From positions 990,001-1,054,000 of the forward strand of contig NZ_AP014583.1 of the NCBI RefSeq assembly GCF_000828715.1: DNA of 64,000 nt, written 5' to 3'. Shown here piece by piece: positions 48,115 to 57,261 of the stretch; positions within the stretch are counted from its first letter, which is position 1, and each line of letters opens with the position of its first letter. The notes below the pieces were generated by a model. The model made no database searches. It was not told the origin of the DNA and saw nothing but the letters and a program-made list of their open reading frames with translations. Source of the stretch: Winogradskyella sp. PG-2. GTDB lineage: Bacteria > Bacteroidota > Bacteroidia > Flavobacteriales > Flavobacteriaceae. The position numbers and the translations under genes are program-made.

Positions 48115-49043
48115 TATTTATAAATTGAAATTTCTTCTCTTCCGTTTGAAGATTTACAAGCACGATACATACCCTCTGTATTAAAAGGCATTGCAATATT
48201 ACCTTTAGCATCAACAGCAATTAAACCACCATCGCCTTTTATTTCTAGGATGCGTTTATTGATAACTTCGTCTGCTGCATCTTCTAAAGACAAGTCTCTA
48301 AATTCCATTAAACAAGATACATCATAAGCTACGACACCTCTTATAAAAAATTCTCCGCTTCCTGTACAACTTACTGCACACGTTTTATTATTGGCATAAT
48401 TACCTGCACCAATCATAGGTGAATCTCCTACTCTGCCCCATTTTTTATTGGTCATACCTCCAGTAGATGTTGCAGCAGCAATATTGCCGTTTTGATCACA
48501 AGCAACAGCACCAACCGTTCCAAATTTCCCATCTTTTTTTACACTGTGATCTAACTGAAAATTGTCACTATCTTTTATCCCTTGCCATTGTTTATATCGT
48601 ATTTCATCATAAAAATAATTAGGAGATTCAACTTCATACCCTTGATCTTCTGCAAACTTCATAGCACCCTCACCTGCTAAAAACACATGGTAACTTTTAT
48701 CCATCACATCTCTAGCTAAAGCTATAGGGTTTTTAATCCCTGTAATTAAAGAAACCGCTCCTGCTTCTAGGTTTTCTCCTTCCATGATAGCTGCATCCAT
48801 TTCATGCGTGCCTTCAGCCGTAAAAACCGAGCCTTTACCTGCATTAAACAAAGGGGAATCCTCTAAAAATCTAACTGAAGTTTCAACAGCATCTATCGCT
48901 GAACCACCATCTTTTAACACATTATAACCTGCTTCTCTTGCAACTTTTAAAGCGTCTCTATATTGAGCTTCTAATTCTTTTGTCATAAGGCCTTTTACGA
49001 GGGTTCCTGCGCCACCATGTATCGCAATTGAAAATATGCTCAT
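48114..49043 (-). CDS. iaaA: Isoaspartyl peptidase / plant-type L-asparaginase
   Basis: 309 residues from ATG 49043 (MSIFSIAIHGGAGTLVKG). The frame is open to 49190 but the extra N-terminus lacks family similarity. Ntn-hydrolase: the IHGGAG start, the autocleavage site before Thr in GKFGTVGAVACD (about residue 176) and substrate residues GRVGDSPMIGAG. This family hydrolyses isoaspartyl dipeptides, including beta-Asp-Arg from cyanophycin, and asparagine. It is placed with cphA, cphB and a GNAT gene, completing polymer breakdown to free Asp and Arg. The GNAT start overlaps its TAG stop. Confidence 0.93.
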   Translation of the reverse strand: MSIFSIAIHGGAGTLVKGLMTKELEAQYRDALKVAREAGYNVLKDGGSAIDAVETSVRFLEDSPLFNAGKGSVFTAEGTHEMDAAIMEGENLEAGAVSLITGIKNPIALARDVMDKSYHVFLAGEGAMKFAEDQGYEVESPNYFYDEIRYKQWQGIKDSDNFQLDHSVKKDGKFGTVGAVACDQNGNIAAATSTGGMTNKKWGRVGDSPMIGAGNYANNKTCAVSCTGSGEFFIRGVVAYDVSCLMEFRDLSLEDAADEVINKRILEIKGDGGLIAVDAKGNIAMPFNTEGMYRACKSSNGREEISIYK

Positions 49044-49198
49044 TATTATTAATTTTTGAAATCCAAAAATACGTTTTTGAATTTTTATTGAAAAGTAGTT
49101 ATAACTATTAAAAAAATCATGTCGTAAGTGTAATATCATCTTTTTCACGAAAAAGAATTTTATTGTATTTTTAATAAAACTAACCATCAAAAAATTGA

Positions 49199-52100
49199 AT
49201 GAAGCGTAACTATTTTCTTTTAATATTAGTTATAGTTTTAAGACTTGCATTTGTAGAAGCTCAAAATTTCACCTTTTTTCATTATGGATTAGATGAGGGC
49301 TTATCCCAAGAAACAATCCGAACTATTTTAAAAGATTCTAAAGGTTTTCTATGGCTTGGAACACAAGATGGGTTAAACCGTTTTGATGGTACTTCTTTCA
49401 CGGTTTATAAAAATGAGAAAAAAGATAGCTTAAGTATTTCAGGGAATTTTATTAATTCACTTGTTGAAGATAAGAAGGGTAACATCTGGATTGGAACTAA
49501 TGATAATGGCATAAGCATTTATGAAACTAGCACCAATACTTTTAAACCAAACCCTATTAAAAAAGGTAATTGTAGTAGTTTATCTAGAGCTTCAAATGGT
49601 ATTGTAGTAGCTACAATATTAAATGAGGGCATCTATATCTTTGATACTGAACAAACCAATTATAATGTTAAAAGAATTACTGAAATTAATGGGAAGAAAT
49701 TTCAATTCAATACAACTTTCATAACGAATAACAAACTCTTTATTGGAACTGAAGAAGGCCGGCTTTTTGTTTCAAATAATATTGAAAATGAGAAAATAGC
49801 ATTCAATGAGATAAAGCTCAATCAATCTATTGGAGGAATTAACACCCTTTATGCTAATAATGAGAATATTTGGATAGGAACAACCATCGGACTTTGGACT
49901 TATAATTTAAAAGATAAGCACCTGTTAAAAATACAAATGGGGAAAGTTGAAAAGTTGAATGTATCATCCATCGATTATTACAACCAATCCTATTACATTG
50001 GAACTTTTGATGGTCTTTTTATTGCATCCAAATTTAATACTAACTTAAATGAATTTGACCATGTAACTGCCTATTTTGGAGAACAAGATCATGAAAATTC
50101 CATTACTTCAAATCGTGTTTACGATACTTTTACAGATGGCGAATTACTTTGGATTGGGACTAATAACCTAGATGTTGTTGCACTAGCAGAACCTGTCTTT
50201 AAGAAGATTAATACAAATTCAGAAATTGTTTTAAATAATGCATTTATCCTATCGTTTGCCAAAAATGAAGATTATGTTTTTGTGGGTACAAGAAAAGGTA
50301 TCAATTGTATAGATTCAAATGGAAAAGTCACTGCAATAACCAAAGAAAATACAGAGAATGCACTAGCTTTTAATGTCATTAGAGCAATGGCAATAGATCA
50401 CAATAACTTTTTATGGGTTGGCACTATCAAAGGAGCGTCGGTAATTGATCTTAACAATTTTAATCCACGAACACCAAAAGTGAAGAGCTTTTTTCATGAT
50501 ATTAGAGATCCAAGCTCTTTAAGTTCAGATGCCACAAGAGGTGTACATATTGATCACAAGGGTACAGTTTGGGTAATGACTTATGGTGGTGGAATTAATA
50601 GATTTATTGGTGATGTAAAATCTGGTAAATTCAGTTTCAAAAATTATAAGGTAAATGATAATGGTAATTCTATAAGTTCAAATTTTAACTATAATATGTC
50701 GCAAGACAGTGATCTAAATTATTGGATTACATCTGAAGAGGGTCTTAATAAATTACAGTTTGAAGGGAATAACTATGAGAGTCCAAAATTTACCAATTTC
50801 TATAGTGATAACAAAGATACCTCAACATTAAGCAGTAATACAACACTCCATACATGGCACGATAAACAAGGCGCATTATGGGTCGCTACACAAGATGGCT
50901 TCAACAAGTTTGATACCAGTACTGAAACGTTTAGACGGTATACAAAAGAAGATGGATTATCAAACACCTTTGTTTACAGCATAACAGAAGATATTAATAA
51001 CGATCTCTGGCTAACTACAAATGGTGGGCTCTTTAGATTTAATAAAACCACTGAAGTATTCACCAACTACGATCAAGAGGACGGTATTCAAAGCTCAGAA
51101 TTTAATTTAGGAGCATATATGTATAATGACTTAACGAATGAAATATATGTAGGTGGTATTAGTGGGTTTAATATTTTTGACCCAAACGAAGTGCCTAAAC
51201 TTGATCAACCTGGTAACTTGACTTTTACTTCATTAAGAATTAAGGATGAGATTATAACTCCTATAACTCATGATCAAATAATTTCTAAGAGCATCACAGA
51301 AACCAGTGAACTAACTCTGAATCATACAGATTTCCCATGCTACATTTCCTTTTCTGATTTAGATTTAAGACCTACTAAGAATAACCAATTTGAATACTCC
51401 TTAAATAATACAGATTGGAACAGTCTTTCAGGTACTAGAGAAATACCTTTATTGGATCTACCAAAAGGTAAACACACATTAATGATACAAGGACGATCTA
51501 GAAATGACTTGTGGGATACTCAACCTTTACAACTACAAATTAAGGTCCTTCCACCTTGGTATAAAAGTAATTTAGCATACGTATCATATTTGTTATTATT
51601 CTTAGGTATTATCTATGCATTCTATAGAATAAGTTTACAACGACAAATCGCAGGTCAAGAATCCAAACGCCTAAAAGATTTAGACGATTTAAAATCGCGC
51701 TTCATCACTAACATAACGCATGAGTTTAGAACGCCGTTAACCATAATTCTAGGTTATTTAGATAATTTAAAAGAACAGTTTTCAGAAAAAGATGATGTTG
51801 AAACATCTATAGAGACCATTGAACAGAATAGCAATAGTTTACTCGATTTGGTAAATCAAATGCTAGACTTAGCTAAGCTTGAAAAAGGACAGCTTAACCT
51901 TAATTTTATTCATAATGATATTGTCGTATTTACATCTCATATTGTAGATAGTTTTAAAAGCATAGCGTCAGATAAAAAGATTGAACTTAAGTTTAAAGCA
52001 GAGCCTAATGAAATTATAATGGATTTCGATGCCGAAAAAATCCGGCAGATTTTAACCAATCTTATTTCTAATGCTATAAAGTTTTCACCTGAAGATTCTG

Positions 52101-53212
52101 AATTAAACATCAGTCTTCATAAACTAAATTCTCCTCTACTTCAAATTGAAGTCACCGACCAAGGTTATGGTATTGCTGAAGACGAACTCCATTTTATTTT
52201 TGACAGATTCTATCAGGTTGAAAATACTGAGCATAAAGTATCTCAAGGCACAGGAATTGGCTTAGCATTAACCAAAGAATTAGTAGAACTATTCAATGGT
52301 AAAATTACTGTTACATCTAAAATAGATAAAGGCACTACATTTAATATCACATTACCAATAACCAACAAAGCAGTAACAAAAGATGTTGACCAAATAGAAC
52401 AGCAAATAACTATTGGCACTGTTGTACCACAATTAAATGATGTTATTGTAGACGAAGATTCTAACAGTGTGCTCATAGTAGAGGATAATACTGATATGGC
52501 ACATTATATTGCGTCTTGCCTTAAACCAGATTATAAAGTCAGTTTTGCAAAAGACGGTAAAGTTGGCTTAGAATGTGCTAAACAAAGTATTCCAGATATT
52601 GTAATTACTGATGTAATGATGCCTGTAATGGATGGTTATGAGTTTACAGAGAAATTACAGGCTAATGCTAACACCAACCACATTCCAATTATAATGCTCA
52701 CCTCTAAGGCAATGCAAGAAGATAAACTTCAGGGCATAACAAGTGGTGCAGATGCTTATTTAACCAAACCCTTTCAGAAAGAAGAATTACGCTTACGCAT
52801 GCAAATGTTAATTACTAAAAGAAAACAACTACAAGAACATTATTCAGTAAATAAGATTGTTGAGCAAAAAGAAGAACAGCCAAAACCAACAGATAAGAAA
52901 CTCATCTTTTTAAATTCGGTTATTGATGCTGTTCACCAAAATATTGATAACTCTAATTTTGGTGCTACTGAATTAGCAATATCTCTAACAATGAGCGATT
53001 CACAACTCTACCGAAAACTCAAGGCTATTTCTAATACAAGTACTGCTGTATTTATTAGAAGAGTTAGATTAGAAAAAGGAAAAGAATTATTAAAATCTTC
53101 AGAATTATCTATTTCAGAAATAGCATACAGTACAGGGTTTAATGATCCCAACTGGTTTAGTAAATCCTTTAAAGAGGAATTTAAACAAAGCCCAACCGAA
53201 TTTCGTAAATAA
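49199..53212 (+). CDS. Hybrid two-component system protein (HTCS)
   Basis: 1337 residues. Signal peptide, then two-part seven-bladed propeller sensor (repeats such as GFLWLGTQDGLNRFDGT, GNIWIGTNDNGI, LWVGTIKGASVIDL; about 25-690), a Y_Y_Y immunoglobulin-like domain (about 690-775), one membrane helix (YVSYLLLFLGIIYAFY), HisKA with NITHEFRTPLT (His near 841), HATPase (NLISNAIKFSPEDS, DQGYGIAEDE, GTGIGLALTKEL), receiver (VITDVMMPVMDG, Asp near 1137) and a C-terminal AraC helix-turn-helix (ISEIAYSTGFNDPNWFSKSF). HTCS proteins sense oligosaccharides in the periplasm and directly control target genes. No SusC/SusD genes lie near; the fibre-like gene 3' of it is the likely target. Confidence 0.95.
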   Translation: MKRNYFLLILVIVLRLAFVEAQNFTFFHYGLDEGLSQETIRTILKDSKGFLWLGTQDGLNRFDGTSFTVYKNEKKDSLSISGNFINSLVEDKKGNIWIGTNDNGISIYETSTNTFKPNPIKKGNCSSLSRASNGIVVATILNEGIYIFDTEQTNYNVKRITEINGKKFQFNTTFITNNKLFIGTEEGRLFVSNNIENEKIAFNEIKLNQSIGGINTLYANNENIWIGTTIGLWTYNLKDKHLLKIQMGKVEKLNVSSIDYYNQSYYIGTFDGLFIASKFNTNLNEFDHVTAYFGEQDHENSITSNRVYDTFTDGELLWIGTNNLDVVALAEPVFKKINTNSEIVLNNAFILSFAKNEDYVFVGTRKGINCIDSNGKVTAITKENTENALAFNVIRAMAIDHNNFLWVGTIKGASVIDLNNFNPRTPKVKSFFHDIRDPSSLSSDATRGVHIDHKGTVWVMTYGGGINRFIGDVKSGKFSFKNYKVNDNGNSISSNFNYNMSQDSDLNYWITSEEGLNKLQFEGNNYESPKFTNFYSDNKDTSTLSSNTTLHTWHDKQGALWVATQDGFNKFDTSTETFRRYTKEDGLSNTFVYSITEDINNDLWLTTNGGLFRFNKTTEVFTNYDQEDGIQSSEFNLGAYMYNDLTNEIYVGGISGFNIFDPNEVPKLDQPGNLTFTSLRIKDEIITPITHDQIISKSITETSELTLNHTDFPCYISFSDLDLRPTKNNQFEYSLNNTDWNSLSGTREIPLLDLPKGKHTLMIQGRSRNDLWDTQPLQLQIKVLPPWYKSNLAYVSYLLLFLGIIYAFYRISLQRQIAGQESKRLKDLDDLKSRFITNITHEFRTPLTIILGYLDNLKEQFSEKDDVETSIETIEQNSNSLLDLVNQMLDLAKLEKGQLNLNFIHNDIVVFTSHIVDSFKSIASDKKIELKFKAEPNEIIMDFDAEKIRQILTNLISNAIKFSPEDSELNISLHKLNSPLLQIEVTDQGYGIAEDELHFIFDRFYQVENTEHKVSQGTGIGLALTKELVELFNGKITVTSKIDKGTTFNITLPITNKAVTKDVDQIEQQITIGTVVPQLNDVIVDEDSNSVLIVEDNTDMAHYIASCLKPDYKVSFAKDGKVGLECAKQSIPDIVITDVMMPVMDGYEFTEKLQANANTNHIPIIMLTSKAMQEDKLQGITSGADAYLTKPFQKEELRLRMQMLITKRKQLQEHYSVNKIVEQKEEQPKPTDKKLIFLNSVIDAVHQNIDNSNFGATELAISLTMSDSQLYRKLKAISNTSTAVFIRRVRLEKGKELLKSSELSISEIAYSTGFNDPNWFSKSFKEEFKQSPTEFRK

Positions 53213-53329
53213 CTGAAATTCAATATTATATTATTGTTTTAAAAAAATAATGATTGTCATTTTCTTCACTTTGACAAAATACTCCTTGCTTTTGAACAAA
53301 TAATCTAGACCGTTTTTAGGGTTTAGAAA

Positions 53330-53350
53330 TAGGTTTGTAATGCTATTAAT
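53330..53350 (+). promoter_or_regulatory. Promoter with TGCTATTAAT start element (copy 3), fibre/C1q gene
   Basis: TAGGTTTG (exact TAnnTTTG) followed by TAA and TGCTATTAAT, as in the 36770 and 39592 promoters. ATG 53408 is 57 bp further. The paired TTCACTAAA repeats seen at the other two are absent here. Confidence 0.6.
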
Positions 53351-53407
53351 TATAAACCATTGTTAGTTGATTTTATAGTTCACCTAACAATGAAATTCCC
53401 TACAATT

Positions 53408-56400
53408 ATGAAAATTATACGACTAACCTGCCTGTTTTATATCGTGTCTTTTTACAGTTTTTCGCAAGTTGGTGTGGGCAATACAGATCCAAAGGCAAGT
53501 TTAGATGTTAGTTCATCTAATGTAGCTACTCCAGCAAATACAGATGGTATATTAATACCGAGAATAGACAATTTCCCAGCGACTAATCCCATAGCAGATC
53601 AAGATGGAATGATGGTATTTGTTACCGGAAATGGTACGCCAATAAAAGGGCTTTACTATTGGGATAATAATACAATATCATGGGTTTCAGTTCAAGGCTC
53701 TGATGCTGATATTGATTTTTACGAAATTGGTACAACTTCAAATCCTGATGCCATAACGGATGATATATATACATTAGGTAAATTAAAAATAGGACAAAAT
53801 TCAGCTGCTACTTCATCGTTGAGTATTCATGATTGGAATTCAAATAACTCTAGCGCTTTTTCGATTTCTAGAAGTTTAAACACAGTTTCATTAAATGGAC
53901 AATTTAGTGGATCTTATATCACCTTGGATGCTCAAACTTCAGATAACTATTTTGGTTATCAATCATTCCTTTCTGGAAACATTCAAGCTGAAAGCTCTAA
54001 TTTTTTCGCTCAGGCCATTGGATCCCTAAATTCATTTACAAATTTATTTTCGGGACGTTTTTATTCTGCAAGTGGAAATGGACGATTATATGGTACTAAT
54101 GTTAGTTTTTTATCTACCGTAACCAACACTGGTAATAAATATGGTTTTAATGTTAGTATACCTTCATCACTTTCAGGAACACACTATGGGTTATATTCAG
54201 ATGTGCAAAAGAGTTCAGGCTATGCTGCTTATTTATTAGGAAGAACATCTCTAGGAAATACTTCTGCCAATCGATACTTAATGCCTTCAATAGATGGGAC
54301 AGCTGGGCAGGTTATGACAACTGATGGAACAGGAAATGTTACTTTTGAAACCTTGACTTCTGGAGTAGAACGTATTAATGACTTAATTGATGGTAAAAGT
54401 GATAACGATGGAAGTGATGATGGTTCTTCAATTTTCTTAGGGGTTAATTCTGGTGCTGCAGATGATAGTAGTAGTAATCAAAATGTTGGAATTGGATACG
54501 ACGCTTTATCAGCAAATACAACTGGAATACTTAATGTTGCTATAGGTTGGGGAAGTTTAAGAAATAATACCTCAAACTCTAATACAGCAATAGGCTATTT
54601 AAGTGCTTCAGGTAACACATCAGGATCTCAAAATACAGCTATTGGTAGAAACGCTTTAATTGGTAATTCTACTGGTAGTAATAATACTGCTTTAGGATCC
54701 TATGCTGGTTATTTAGCTACTGGATCAGGAAATTTGTTTTTAGGAGCTAATGCTGGTTTTAATGAAGTAACAATAAGTAATAAATTATTTATTGAAAATA
54801 CAGACGCAGACGAAAATAGTGCTTTAATATATGGCGATTTTGGTACAGATAATACTATTACAGGAAATATATTACGTACTAATAGCGAATTTCAAATAGG
54901 TAATCCAACAATTACAGGCTATGCATTTCCAACCACAGATGGCACAAATGGTCAAATATTGACTACAGATGGTGCAGGTAATCTAAATTTTCAGGACATT
55001 ACAGGAGATGGAGACACACAAAACACTTTAGATCAAGCTTATGATGAAGGTGGTGCAGGTGCGGGTAGGATCATAACAGCTGATAATGGTGATATTGAAA
55101 TATTGGGGGATTATGGTCTAAAAGTAGAAACTAGTGCTTCTATACCTTATGGATCAACTTTTGTAAGTAATTCTCTAAATACTGACGCTACAATATTCGT
55201 TGACAATACTTCTACTAATAGCCTAAATAATAGGGCAGCAATTAAAACCTCAAATGCACTCACGGAGATGAATGTTGAAATAAATAGATCTATAGGAGGT
55301 GCACCTGGTTTGGATGTTGGTGTTTTAATAAATAATACTGCATTAATTGACGGTAAAGGTGTGTCTTTTGAATTCACAGATTTAACTACTTCCAACTTCA
55401 TAATTAGAAGTGTAGGTTATAATCACGATATCGTCTATGATGGTGGCAGCGCTGCCTCTATACATGGATTTAAATCAAAAATTGAAGGTAGCGGATCTGC
55501 ATATAAGTACGGTCTTGAAATAGAAATCCCAGCTTCATCATTAGGCCAGCACTATGGAATTTATTCTGATGTACAAAACCCGACTGGATATGCTGGATAT
55601 TTTGCCGGCAGAGTTGAGTTCGGCCATGGTTTTACTAATAGATATTTTATGCCTGGATCTGATGGCACAAATGGGCAAGTTATGACTACTGATGGCACAG
55701 GTAATGTTACATTTCAAGATGCAACTATAAATACAGATAATCAACAAATAGATAACTTTAACTTTAATACTACCACCAACATTCTTAGTCTTGAAATGGA
55801 AGACGATGGTCAAACAGCGCAAACTGTTGATTTATCAACCTTACAAGATGGCATAGGTACAGACGACCAAAACCTGACATTATTAGGAACGAATCTCAGT
55901 ATCGAAAATGGTAATTCTATAAATCTTAATACTATCAATACAGACGATCAACAAATTGACACTATTGGTTTATCTGGAACTGTTTTAGGCATTTCACTTG
56001 AAGATGATGGTGTTGGGATTGCAACTGTTGATTTATCCTCAATCAATACAGACGACCAACAAATAGACAACTTTAGTTTTAATACGTCAACGAATGAATT
56101 AACACTTGAAGTAGAAGATGATGGTCAAGCTGCTCAAACGGTTGACTTATCTAGTCTTAACCCAACTAAAGTAATGGCTCGTATCACCATGAATAACGAT
56201 CAAACAGAAACTGGAAGTGGTACTACTAAAGTGAATTTTGATACGAGAGATTTTGATGTTGGCAATCATTTTAATTTAATAAATGATAATTATGTTGTAC
56301 CAACTACTGGTAAGTACAGAGTTACTGGACAAATTACAATGTCATCATCTACTGATACAGGAAATTTTGCTATTAGAATTAGAATAAATAATTTTCAACA

Positions 56401-56572
56401 AAGACGTTCAGAATTCAATCATCATGGAAATGGGGCGGTAGTAAGACAAGTGACCTCAATATTATCATTAACAGCTGGAGATACTATAGACGTTAGTTTT
56501 GTGAGACCGTCTGTAGGTGCAACAATAGAATCTGATACCAGAGACACTTTTTTCGAAATAGAACAATTATAA
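53408..56572 (+). CDS. Fibre-like surface protein with TAIG-type repeats and a C1q/TNF-like C-terminal domain
   Basis: 1054 residues from ATG 53408 (signal core LTCLFYIVSFYSFSQ); the frame is open from 53360. N-terminal segment VGVGNTDPKASLDVSS resembles that of the fibre pseudogene at 39.6 kb. Two similar blocks follow (for example YGLYSDVQKSSGYAAYLLGR and YGIYSDVQNPTGYAGYFAGR), with head-like repeats between them (NVAIGWGSLRNNTS, NTAIGRNALIGNS, NTALGSYAGY) and three DDQQID-type repeats (55.7-56.2 kb). The last ~130 residues (MARITMNNDQ, PTTGKYRVTGQITMSS) look like a C1q/TNF jelly roll, so trimeric. No S74 domain. A cupin gene follows after 12 bp. Confidence 0.75.
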   Translation: MKIIRLTCLFYIVSFYSFSQVGVGNTDPKASLDVSSSNVATPANTDGILIPRIDNFPATNPIADQDGMMVFVTGNGTPIKGLYYWDNNTISWVSVQGSDADIDFYEIGTTSNPDAITDDIYTLGKLKIGQNSAATSSLSIHDWNSNNSSAFSISRSLNTVSLNGQFSGSYITLDAQTSDNYFGYQSFLSGNIQAESSNFFAQAIGSLNSFTNLFSGRFYSASGNGRLYGTNVSFLSTVTNTGNKYGFNVSIPSSLSGTHYGLYSDVQKSSGYAAYLLGRTSLGNTSANRYLMPSIDGTAGQVMTTDGTGNVTFETLTSGVERINDLIDGKSDNDGSDDGSSIFLGVNSGAADDSSSNQNVGIGYDALSANTTGILNVAIGWGSLRNNTSNSNTAIGYLSASGNTSGSQNTAIGRNALIGNSTGSNNTALGSYAGYLATGSGNLFLGANAGFNEVTISNKLFIENTDADENSALIYGDFGTDNTITGNILRTNSEFQIGNPTITGYAFPTTDGTNGQILTTDGAGNLNFQDITGDGDTQNTLDQAYDEGGAGAGRIITADNGDIEILGDYGLKVETSASIPYGSTFVSNSLNTDATIFVDNTSTNSLNNRAAIKTSNALTEMNVEINRSIGGAPGLDVGVLINNTALIDGKGVSFEFTDLTTSNFIIRSVGYNHDIVYDGGSAASIHGFKSKIEGSGSAYKYGLEIEIPASSLGQHYGIYSDVQNPTGYAGYFAGRVEFGHGFTNRYFMPGSDGTNGQVMTTDGTGNVTFQDATINTDNQQIDNFNFNTTTNILSLEMEDDGQTAQTVDLSTLQDGIGTDDQNLTLLGTNLSIENGNSINLNTINTDDQQIDTIGLSGTVLGISLEDDGVGIATVDLSSINTDDQQIDNFSFNTSTNELTLEVEDDGQAAQTVDLSSLNPTKVMARITMNNDQTETGSGTTKVNFDTRDFDVGNHFNLINDNYVVPTTGKYRVTGQITMSSSTDTGNFAIRIRINNFQQRRSEFNHHGNGAVVRQVTSILSLTAGDTIDVSFVRPSVGATIESDTRDTFFEIEQL
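55735..56160 (+). repeat. Coding tandem repeats (DDQQID...VDLS units) in the fibre protein
   Basis: Three units of about 33-40 codons: NTDNQQIDNFNFN, NTDDQQIDTIGLSG and NTDDQQIDNFSFN, each ending VDLSS/TL, plus one diverged unit. Nucleotide copies such as AATACAGACGATCAACAAAT make recombination possible. Confidence 0.75.
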
Positions 56573-56584
56573 AATCATATAAAC

Positions 56585-57124
56585 ATGAAACGACAACATT
56601 TTATTAAATCTGTAAGTGGATTAGGATTTTTAACCCTTATGACACAAAATTCTTTTGCTTCTGCACTACCTAAATTATTTAGCGATTTAAAATCTAAAAT
56701 CGTTAAAAATAATGAAGGTAAACTACTCAATGTTATAGGTGACATACAAACCCATAAACTAGTGGGTAGTGACACCAATAATCAAATTGTTGAGTGGGTA
56801 GATAATGTAGAACCAGGTGTTGGTATACCTCCTCATATTCATACTAAAGAGGATGAGATCTTCAGAGTAATTAAAGGACAAGTTGAAATAATGGTAGATG
56901 GCAAAACCACAGTCCTAAAATCTGGTGATATGGCCTTTGCTCCTAAAAACATACCACATGCTTGGAAAGTAATTGGCACTGAAAAGGCACAAATGATGAC
57001 CAGTGCATTTCCTGCAGGAATAGAACATATGTTTAACGAACTACATGAACTCCCACAAGGGCCACCTGATTTTAAAAAGGTAGCTGAAATATGTGGTAGA
57101 CATGGCATCACATTTGTAACATAA
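56585..57124 (+). CDS. Exported cupin-domain protein
   Basis: 179 residues. The N-terminus KRQHFIKSVSGLGFLTLM then NSFASALPK looks like a signal peptide with a RxxFIK start, so likely periplasmic. A single cupin barrel has metal-site residues in GVGIPPHIHTKEDEIFRVIKG (H-x-H-x4-E) and FAPKNIPHAWKVIG (H). A single-domain cupin like this could be a dioxygenase, an isomerase or a binding protein; no substrate is evident. Co-transcribed with the fibre gene (12 bp gap) and closed by the GTAGGG-loop terminator at 57157. Confidence 0.85.
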   Translation: MKRQHFIKSVSGLGFLTLMTQNSFASALPKLFSDLKSKIVKNNEGKLLNVIGDIQTHKLVGSDTNNQIVEWVDNVEPGVGIPPHIHTKEDEIFRVIKGQVEIMVDGKTTVLKSGDMAFAPKNIPHAWKVIGTEKAQMMTSAFPAGIEHMFNELHELPQGPPDFKKVAEICGRHGITFVT

Positions 57125-57156
57125 TTGATTGTCTTCAATTATATTTTTTGAGCAAG

Positions 57157-57186
57157 GAAGTCGGTGTAGGGACCGGCTTCTTTTTG
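57157..57186 (+). terminator. Terminator with GTAGGG loop (copy 4)
   Basis: GAAGTCGGT-GTAGGG-ACCGGCTTC, 9-bp stem including one T-G pair, followed by TTTTTG. The loop is the same as in the 36.6, 36.8 and 41.6 kb copies while the stem differs with paired changes. Confidence 0.8.
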
Positions 57187-57224
57187 TTCATTAATTAGTA
57201 AATCATTGTTTCATTTCAAGGCTT

Positions 57225-57232
57225 AAGTTTTG
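57225..57232 (+). promoter_or_regulatory. Candidate -7 element of polA
   Basis: AAGTTTTG is one base from TAnnTTTG, with ATTG 16 bp upstream and ATG 57262 29 bp downstream. Weak. Confidence 0.3.
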
Positions 57233-57261
57233 TAGTTTTATAGACTACAAAATTATATGTC

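Noticed and set aside
48114-49190. Longer N-terminus of the isoaspartyl peptidase
   Set aside because: The extra 49 residues upstream of ATG 49043 show no family similarity, whereas IHGGAG is normally near the first residues.
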